A stretch of 64,000 nt of DNA from Coprinellus micaceus (lineage: Eukaryota; Basidiomycota; Agaricomycetes; Agaricales; Psathyrellaceae): contig OX596342.1 in assembly GCA_951394405.1 (NCBI GenBank), positions 2,852,001 to 2,916,000 of the forward strand. Reading direction: 5' to 3'. Positions 56,835 through 64,000 of this stretch are shown here, in pieces (positions within the stretch are counted from its first letter, which is position 1; each line of letters starts with the position of its first letter). Position numbers and translations under genes: made by a program. Under the pieces are notes generated by a model. That model did not search any database. It saw only the letters and a program-made list of their open reading frames with translations, and had not been told where the DNA came from.

Positions 56835-58625
56835 CTAATCAAGGCCACACGCAGACGCACACAACTTGTCCCAGGACTCGCGGGACCACGAGCCTGGAGA
56901 ATCTCGGTGATACCCAACTCCACTGGGCTCGTTCGAGTGTCGGATGATCTCGAGGTTCTCGAACGAGGCTCCCTGGGTTCCCTTGATTCGACTTTGAATA
57001 TGGTCCCAAGTAAAAGCTGATATCGCGCGTTGGAACTCCCGGCTAATTCCTTGAGGTGGCTCTGCGACCCTCAGCCGCTTCAGGTGCGGGAACAGCGAAG
57101 ACCTTTCCTGTGTCGAGGACTCCGGATGATCTTGGGGAAACAAGGTCACCCTACCCCACTTTCCGTGGCGTTGGAATATGCGAAGCGAATCCTCCCAATC
57201 TTTCATACCGCTGGAACCGTCCCGTTCGATGACGTACTGCACGACATGGACATTGCGAACGTCCCGAAATGCTTGAAACAACCTGGAAAAGGATTCGAGG
57301 GGCCCTGGGATTCGGCTGTCCCAGTGTGTGCAATATAGATCGCGTTCCTGCAGGACGATATCGAGCTTCAACCAGGCGTTATCGAAGTCAGAAGAATCCA
57401 CGAATCCATATAGGTCTGGAACCCGAAGGTAATCGCCCCAGTACGAGGCAACAGCGCAAAGCATGTGGTTGGCTACAGAGGGGGAAGACGGGACGAATGC
57501 CAATGTGGCCGACTTGTCTCCCCCAATCGTAAGGGAGATCAAGTCCTCCATAACCGTGAGGGTGAGCTCGTCAGAAGGGATGCGGCCACGCAAATTGGCA
57601 AACATGGTGCCAAGTATCCACATCGTTCCGGAATGAGCGGGGTTGTATGTGATCACGATCTCGAATGTTGCCGGGATCCGATGCATTAGCACGGTGGCCA
57701 TGTAGATGCAGGAAAGGATAGACCCCTCGATGCTGACACTCTCGATGACGCTTGGTATGGCTAAGCCGTCGGTCGTGCTCGCTAACCGGAGTTGGTCGTT
57801 CAATTCGCCAGGAAGGCCACAGATCGTCAGTTGTTGCAATATTGGGATCTCACCCTGTTCCGCAAGTTTGAGCCAAGGAGCGAGCTCCGCTCGCATGCGG
57901 GTCACATTCGTGAACCCCAAAGAGAGAGAAATGAGGGTGCTGCAGAATGTATGAGGTGCGACAGTGATACCGCTGAGTTGGAGGTGTTGGATCTGAGGCT
58001 TGACCCCACCGAAAGCTGCTCCGGAGCCAAAGAACGAGGAACAGTCCACCTTCTGACGCTCGGGGGTACGAAGCGAGAGTGTGTGGAGGAGGGGCATTGA
58101 GTATCGCATGAATTCCAGTATCGCCTGGCTCGGTGTGATGGGACGGGCACGACGCAATGTAATAGCGGACAGATCGACGAGTAGCTTTGTAACTCGCGGA
58201 AGCTTGTTGAAGATCGCTTGGATAGCGCTGTCGCGAATGGTCGACTCGTTGAGGACATTGTCTCCGGAAATTCGGGGAACACTCTTCGCCATAAAGCTGA
58301 TAGCCACAGGAAGATCCCCCGTACGAGATATCGCGCGGAGGAATTGCTCTTCATGCATACTCGCGTTGAGGAAGGTCGTCCAAAGGCTGGGGTCCAATAT
58401 CGCGTCTTGCCATAGTTTCGAAACCAGACCCTTGTCTAGAAGGGATCGGATACGTGCCAGCGTATCAGAGGGGCCCTCTTGATAGAAACGATCAGTGGAC
58501 ATTGATTCGGACAGTTGAGAATTCTCCAGGTCTTGGGTGTGCTGAACAATCAGGGTGACGACGTCCATAGTGAGCTCAATATGTGCTTGATGTGGTGCAT
58601 CTATCGAGGGAAGGTCTTGATTCAT
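56835..58625 (-). CDS. F-box protein, paralog A
   Basis: Uninterrupted frame of 596 residues from Met at 58625 (MNQDLPSIDAPHQAH); an upstream Met would add 63 residues of promoter-like sequence. Around 52-90 is the F-box-like segment common in mushroom genomes: SDTLARIRSLLDKGLVSKLW, then DAILDPSLWTTFLNAS. The rest, about 500 residues, has leucine-spaced segments (LLHTLSLR, IQHLQLSGI, LISLSLGFT, LQQLTICGLP) typical of the irregular LRR-like repeats behind F-boxes. It would act as the substrate receptor of an SCF ubiquitin ligase; the target is unknown. No intron, unlike other genes here. Paralog B lies 3.5 kb away in the same orientation, so this is a tandem duplication. Confidence 0.85.
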   Translation of the reverse strand: MNQDLPSIDAPHQAHIELTMDVVTLIVQHTQDLENSQLSESMSTDRFYQEGPSDTLARIRSLLDKGLVSKLWQDAILDPSLWTTFLNASMHEEQFLRAISRTGDLPVAISFMAKSVPRISGDNVLNESTIRDSAIQAIFNKLPRVTKLLVDLSAITLRRARPITPSQAILEFMRYSMPLLHTLSLRTPERQKVDCSSFFGSGAAFGGVKPQIQHLQLSGITVAPHTFCSTLISLSLGFTNVTRMRAELAPWLKLAEQGEIPILQQLTICGLPGELNDQLRLASTTDGLAIPSVIESVSIEGSILSCIYMATVLMHRIPATFEIVITYNPAHSGTMWILGTMFANLRGRIPSDELTLTVMEDLISLTIGGDKSATLAFVPSSPSVANHMLCAVASYWGDYLRVPDLYGFVDSSDFDNAWLKLDIVLQERDLYCTHWDSRIPGPLESFSRLFQAFRDVRNVHVVQYVIERDGSSGMKDWEDSLRIFQRHGKWGRVTLFPQDHPESSTQERSSLFPHLKRLRVAEPPQGISREFQRAISAFTWDHIQSRIKGTQGASFENLEIIRHSNEPSGVGYHRDSPGSWSRESWDKLCASACGLD

Positions 58626-61600
58626 GATTCTGTGACAGTGGGCAAGGTTGTAGGCTGAGTGGCGGGGTGAATTTGAGTGGGTGATCATTGGGGTACATCC
58701 AGAATTCGCACTCCCGTTTTTATCTTCGGTGGCTCGGTTACTGTTACCACGCCACTCTGGTTTTGTGCCACATAGGGCCTGAGGTACCACATCCATTGAA
58801 GAGTTCCACTGCACAATGGAGCAATGCGCACTTGATGGGCTTTCGTGAGCAACGCGAATGGATGGGTTTGAGGGCGCTGGAAGGCGATTGCACCGACACT
58901 GAGTCTGGGGATATTGATGTGGACTGGACTTCTAGAACACATTGAACGCTTTATAAATACGACTCTTCCCTTCAAAGTCCTCACCTGGCCCTCGAGGCAT
59001 ATGTATGTCTTGTGTCACTGTGTTTGAACTAGCGGCAACGTTGAAATTTTTGAGTCGCGGTGAATGTACGGTAGAATTAGATATGGATTTTTATTCAGAG
59101 GGTATATTTCAGCGCTAGACCTGCCTTTTCCCTTACAATTTTTACACTAGTCAAGACCACCTAGTGTGCCCTATCTCCCTCGTATCTCCGGCCTTCGCCC
59201 ATTGCAGCTCCGAAATTATATTCGAGCCCCGCTTCCAACCCGTGACCCCACCATCGCCGCTGTCATCCGGTTTCACTTCGAACCACCACTATCATCCATG
59301 ACCTCCGCCGACGCTACTCCCCCGCCACTACTAAGATTCCTGCTTTGTCTTTCACTTCAAACACTCTCCGTGCCTGATTTCACTGGATCCCACTTGCCGT
59401 ACTGTGGATTCGTAAACGCCGCATCTGGTGTTCGAGGGGCAATGTAATTGATAAGGGTTCGAACATCGATCTTGGATGCGTTGATCTAGGACTGCGCGAA
59501 TCGGTAGAGGATCCTGGTGGCCAGTACGCCCCCTAGAGTCTCTCGATTGCGAAGATGAGTCCCTTCTCTATCTGGCGATGCGAGAGGCAATTTTCTCCGT
59601 CGATTGACGTCCTTCGATTCTCCGGATCTGGGATACTCTTCGGGACAGGGCTACGATGGGACGGAGGGCTTTCGAACACCTCTCTGTCCAGGGCCTAGTC
59701 CTTCAAAGGGTCATATATACTGAGTGTCCCTGACGTTGCACGGACGACGTTGTGTCGGATCTCGCAGACCCTACCTTTTTCGGTGCTCGTCCCAGGTCCC
59801 GGTACGATCAATCGACAAGGCCTCTGGTTCCTTAGCTGGCTGAGCTTGGTTCCCTCATTGGATCTAGGCCAAGATGTTTCTGTCACCGCTGGGGGCCTCG
59901 TACAACTTGTGCTCGGCGTACATTCATGCACGGATCGACCGCCTCATGCCAGGGCCAAACCGCCTCTCTGGAATGATCTCTACTACGGCGCACCCAAGGG
60001 TGAACCTGGGCGTCGATCCCCACCCACAGACATCGCATTGGAATAGTTTTTGATCGGGTTTGACTCCAGTTTCCTTCCATGGTGCGCTGGGATAAGCGAG
60101 TTCCCGGGGTGGATCGTTCTGCAAATTCCATTGCAGGACATGGCTCTCTCATTTCCTCCTCACATTATCGGCTGGTACGATAGTCTCTTATGTCCCTCAA
60201 GCTTCCCCAAGGAAACAGGGAATGCACTCAAACCTCCACCTCTTCTGATACGGCGACACGCTGTGGTGCGCGGTGTACGCCTAGCGGACCTGTCTCTGGA
60301 AGTCTCTCAAGCCCTTGGAAACTTCGAGTCTCGGCGTAGTTTTTCCGTCTCTGAGATCGGGACGATCTAGGCCCAGGCGTTGGTCGAGACCCGCCCAATC
60401 CCCGCTATCCAATCAAATCTACGTTATGCTGGCTTGGCGGTGGCGTCTGCGCGCACGGACCCACGAGTCGCCGTCCTACCCTCCGCATCATCTAGTCGCC
60501 CGTTTCTCTTCTCTCTTTCGGCTTTGAACCTTGGCCTAATTTCTCTCTCCCAGCTTGGTTCGATCCACGGTCACGAATGCGGTAGTCGGATGGGATCGAG
60601 TTGGTCAATTCAGATGCTAGGTCGTCTGGGCTGTTGAAGGTGTGTCTCCTTACCTGCCTTGCCCTTCGTGCATGATCACTGAATCGACTGTTCACCCTCC
60701 TTCTACTCCTTGTTCTTCGTCGCGCTACTGCCCAGGATGGACGCCCAAGCTGCGGTTGCGCCCGGGAGTCCGGGACCCGCCATTGCCTGTCGATATGTGT
60801 GCCTTCTCGTGTTGGACGGCTTGTCTAACTGCGTTAGGCTACCCCTGCCTCCTGAGTCGGTCTGGTTGGCGTGCCTCGCCAGAGATCTCTTCGCATCTCT
60901 TCCTAAGGACGGTCACCCTCGCACGAGAACCGTATCCCCTGTGGAGGTGCATCAAGCTTGGTGTGGTTATGAGGTGCGAAGAGTCTTTCAGCGATTGTGC
61001 TAGTCCCGGTTCTGTGTTTCCGCTCTGGTGACGTCCATTTTGATGACTACGTAGAAAGGCTCACAGCTAGCCTCAATTCTAGGCGACGGGATATTGACAG
61101 ATCGCCTTTCTTCGTTACCGTAAAAGTCCGGCAGAGTCGACTATCCGACACCGTCTCTCACCACGTCACATTGACGTCACACTCAGCAACTGTCCTTCAT
61201 ATCGAGTTGAACGGGTGGAGACATGCCCATAGCCCTTCATCTACTCTCCTGGAAACGCATTGGCTCATGCTGGGTATTGTCATTGGCTTTCATGATCTCG
61301 ACAGATCCACGAGTCTATTTTCATACAGGGTACTTGGAGCCATCGAGATACGTTCCACCCGACGCCTATCTACACCCGTGGCGGCCATGGGTGTCTCAAC
61401 CATGGGGCGTAGCCGCCGAGATCAACCACGCAGTACCCATTCCTGGCTTCCGCTCGATCCAAGGTTCTTGTTGGGTTCTCTCATATCGAGACGACGTCAC
61501 TTGACTTTGAATCGAAACGGACGCAGTGACTGGCTGTTGATTTTGGATAGACGTTAGAACACCATCGCCCCTGCCTCTCCCCAAGGGGCGAGTATTCCTT

Positions 61601-62082
61601 GATTCGCGCCGCCTCCAAGGTATGTGAGATACGCAGACTCTTCCTTCACGAGTGCTACTGTCGATTACTCGACCGCACTCTCCCGAAAAGAGCGTTTCCA
61701 CACCGCTCACTAGACGGAGACCGGACCTTCTCTTATTGAGGCTGCACCGATCCTTTCCAATCCAGCAGACCCGGGGGTAAATCTGGGCCCTGGATACGAA
61801 CCAGTCTCTTCCCTTTCAGGTATTCAAACCTCATGGACCCTCGCCGTCGATCTCGATTTGTCCCTTTCACCGTCGTCACTCGTGAGTTCGCTCATTGTTT
61901 CGTTCAGTCTTTGCGACCGAACGAAGGCTAATGACTATGCTTATTCTGAGAGCAAAGTGTGAGGGTAGATTATCGGGAAGCGAACATTACATTGGGTATA
62001 TGTAAGGTAGGGACTAGGCTAAAGTATGATGTGGGAAGTCCGTCCTCCATATTCTGCTCTTCCGAGTCAGTGCCACCGTCCC
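58626..62082. other. Gene-free stretch between F-box paralogs
   Basis: A TATA-like TTTATAAA element (around 58950) lies some 330 bp upstream of paralog A. The remainder has no supportable gene, repeat array or RNA; short frames lack domains and splice signals. Confidence 0.5.
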
Positions 62083-63717
62083 CTACGACTCTGCGTGAGG
62101 CGCTCTCTCCTCGATAAGCGAACGTTCCCAAACATAAGAAGCGACCGCACGGTTGAAGGCTTTGCTCATGCCATGCGCCGGTTGAGTGACCCGGATGCGC
62201 TGAAGGTTCGGAAAGGCAAGCTCCTCATCCCTCCCCATTCCGCATGGCTCAAACAACCCAAAGTAGTCAACCCAATGATTTTTCCTCCCAGGGTCTTCCC
62301 AGGTGACGTCGTAGCGTACAATATGGAGGTTGTGAATATTCCGAAGGCCATTAAAGATCAAGCGGAAGGACTCGGAGAGGGACGGTACTAGAATATCTCC
62401 AGGAAGTGCGCGGAGGTCACGTTCGAGGATCGAGACGTCAAGCGCTAGCCATGTGGCCTCACAGAATCTTGGAGTAAATAAGATTTCTTCAAGCTTTCTC
62501 GAAATTGCGGTGAGGCCATGCGCAACACTTCGGCTCATGGGAGCTGAATCGTCTGGCGAAGCAAGTACAAAGACAAGCGCAGCCGACCTGGGAGTGCTGA
62601 CCCTCAGAGAGGCCATACCTTCACCAACACTTACAGCGACCTCATCGGGGATTGTGTACCCCCACAGCGCGTTAAATCTGGGGAAAAGGGGGCTGTGGGA
62701 AGGTACGCGGTCGGTGGACTGATATGTGACCCGTATCTCGACGTCCACTTCCCTGGGAATTTTGAGCACAGAGGTGATGAACGTTGCTGCACCAAGGGAG
62801 CCGATCACCTTGAGTACCCTGACCGTGTTCGGTACATCCACCACGTTCTGGGGATGCAAGTCCCACGCCCCATTTGAGGATCCACGGACGGTGAGGTCCC
62901 TCAGTCCCGGGATCTCACCTTGCAGTGCGAGAGTAAGCCAAGGGGTCAACGCATTCTCGAGGAGCCGTGCGTCATTGAATCCGACGGAGAGGGAGACGAG
63001 GGTAGTGAGAGAAAAGCCTCGAGGTGGGATGATGTGATCCATGATCTCGAGGTGTCGAATGCGAGGAGGTACACCCCCGAAGAGCTTTCCAATGAACTCA
63101 GGTCGTGTGAGATCAGCGTAGGTTCCGTGGCTGCTCGATAGAGAGAACGTGTGGAGGTTTGGGGCGGGTTCGAAGATAGCCGATGCGAGGACTTTGAGGT
63201 TCAAGTCGACGGCAGGGGATAAGTCGCTGAGATTCGAAGGGTCGATAAGGAGTGTCGTCGTTTGTGCAATCTTCGCATTGATTGTGTCGATGAGTTTCTC
63301 TGACCAGCGTGGTTTGTTTGCGTCCCCGATGTTGTCACCGACATGGTAGGCTTGCGGTTTGAATTGAATCTCCACTGGTAGATCCCCAACTCGTGAGGCC
63401 ACATTGAGGAACTGCCCCTCGCCCATGCTCGCATTCAAGAACGTCGTCCATAAACTAGGGTCCGAGATCGCTCCTTGCCATGCCTTCGATACGAGACCGA
63501 GCTTGAGGATAGTTCGGATGCGCGCCAGGGTATCGGAGGGTGTTTCGTAATGCCAGGGGTTGGTAACGATCGCTTCCGTGCGCTTTCCACCTTCGAGGGC
63601 CTGGGCGAACTGAGCGATGATGGTTATGATCTCTGTGGTGAGTTCGGGGAATGTTCGAGTCGGTCGATGGGACGTGAGAGTTGATAGGAAGGAGGAGGGA
63701 GGGGGCGTGGGCTTCAT
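62083..63717 (-). CDS. F-box protein, paralog B
   Basis: Uninterrupted frame of 544 residues from Met at 63717 (MKPTPPPSSFLSTLTSHR). It shares the same N-terminal plan as paralog A: a helix (FPELTTEIITIIAQFAQALE), then SDTLARIRTILKLGLVSKAW, DPSLWTTFLNAS and GDLPVEI. Leucine-spaced repeats follow (LHTFSLSSSHG, IRHLEIMDH, LVSLSVGFNDA, LRDLTVRGS). Shared ends such as FNRAV and FQRAI show homology along the whole length, at low identity. Likely SCF substrate receptor. TATA-like TATATA at about 63732-63738 lies only ~15 bp before the chosen Met, so translation might start at a later Met, or transcription may use another site. Intact, no introns. Confidence 0.85.
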   Translation of the reverse strand: MKPTPPPSSFLSTLTSHRPTRTFPELTTEIITIIAQFAQALEGGKRTEAIVTNPWHYETPSDTLARIRTILKLGLVSKAWQGAISDPSLWTTFLNASMGEGQFLNVASRVGDLPVEIQFKPQAYHVGDNIGDANKPRWSEKLIDTINAKIAQTTTLLIDPSNLSDLSPAVDLNLKVLASAIFEPAPNLHTFSLSSSHGTYADLTRPEFIGKLFGGVPPRIRHLEIMDHIIPPRGFSLTTLVSLSVGFNDARLLENALTPWLTLALQGEIPGLRDLTVRGSSNGAWDLHPQNVVDVPNTVRVLKVIGSLGAATFITSVLKIPREVDVEIRVTYQSTDRVPSHSPLFPRFNALWGYTIPDEVAVSVGEGMASLRVSTPRSAALVFVLASPDDSAPMSRSVAHGLTAISRKLEEILFTPRFCEATWLALDVSILERDLRALPGDILVPSLSESFRLIFNGLRNIHNLHIVRYDVTWEDPGRKNHWVDYFGLFEPCGMGRDEELAFPNLQRIRVTQPAHGMSKAFNRAVASYVWERSLIEERAPHAES

Positions 63718-64000
63718 GGACGTCGAGCTGAGTATATATTCTCTGGATGGTAGACGCGTGGAGGAGTGGCTTTGCACAGAATAAGTGGTATGGTGGGGGA
63801 ATTGAGAGACCCGTGAGACTATGCTTATACCCGAACTCGTGTGCCACACCACCCTTCCACGCAATGTGTTGTGAATGGTACAATGCGACAATGGATGTCA
63901 CCTTGGAGTTTGATTCCAAGAGGACCATTATCTCATATTCGAAAGCATTGGTAGCGTAGATTGAGTTTCGGTGGTTCAAAGCACGGTCAAAAAATATCAA
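63718..64000. promoter_or_regulatory. Upstream region of F-box paralog B
   Basis: Holds a TATATATT-like element near 63731-63738 (plus-strand coordinates). No gene is seen before the window ends. Confidence 0.35.

Overview
The window looks like nuclear DNA of a mushroom-forming basidiomycete (Agaricomycetes). The genes are broken by many short introns (about 45-80 nt, GT-AG, CTNAC-like branch sites). The protein families seen (DUF6589, RecQ-like helicase, Helitron with a DUF6570-type N-terminus, F-box proteins with the 'DPSLWT' signature, chromodomain) are typical of that group. All splice models were made by eye from reading frame and splice-site agreement.

Layout. 1-14.35 kb is gene-free, decayed DNA with one intact tRNA-Cys (4819-4890) and several copies of a short dispersed repeat. 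One copy of that repeat is split by a 6.2-kb mobile element (14363-20552). The element carries two convergent genes, a DUF6589 protein and a RecQ-like helicase, inside ~190-bp terminal inverted repeats and a 10-11-bp target duplication. Its two ends fold into the same branched hairpin from different sequence: seven base pairs have changed on both sides and pairing is kept throughout. I know of no described transposon class with this combination, and it is my candidate for the new system.

20.55-28.6 kb is again gene-free apart from a 2.66-kb foldback element (23661-26320) with a 7-bp target duplication and 21-bp tandem arrays in both arms. 28.6-29.7 kb is a broken copy of a nucleotidyltransferase-like gene. 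About 29.9-37.9 kb is a decayed Helitron on the minus strand (frameshift, Walker B change, in-frame stop).

37.9-46.8 kb is a compact island: a chromodomain gene (-), a 1,203-codon gene with a probable TET/JBP-type 2OG-Fe(II) oxygenase domain fused to a basic linker and an unrecognised 590-residue domain (+), and two orphan families (43.3-45.2 kb -, 45.6-46.8 kb +). 46.9-54.7 kb is an array of five diverged F-box-like/nucleotidyltransferase-like paralogs, most of which have lost the metal-binding signature. 54.7-64 kb holds two F-box paralogs on the minus strand in decayed DNA.

How things fit: the first 37 kb is mainly a graveyard of mobile elements, one of them apparently complete. The second half is an accessory gene island with chromatin-reading and nucleic-acid-oxidising proteins next to a lineage-expanded array.
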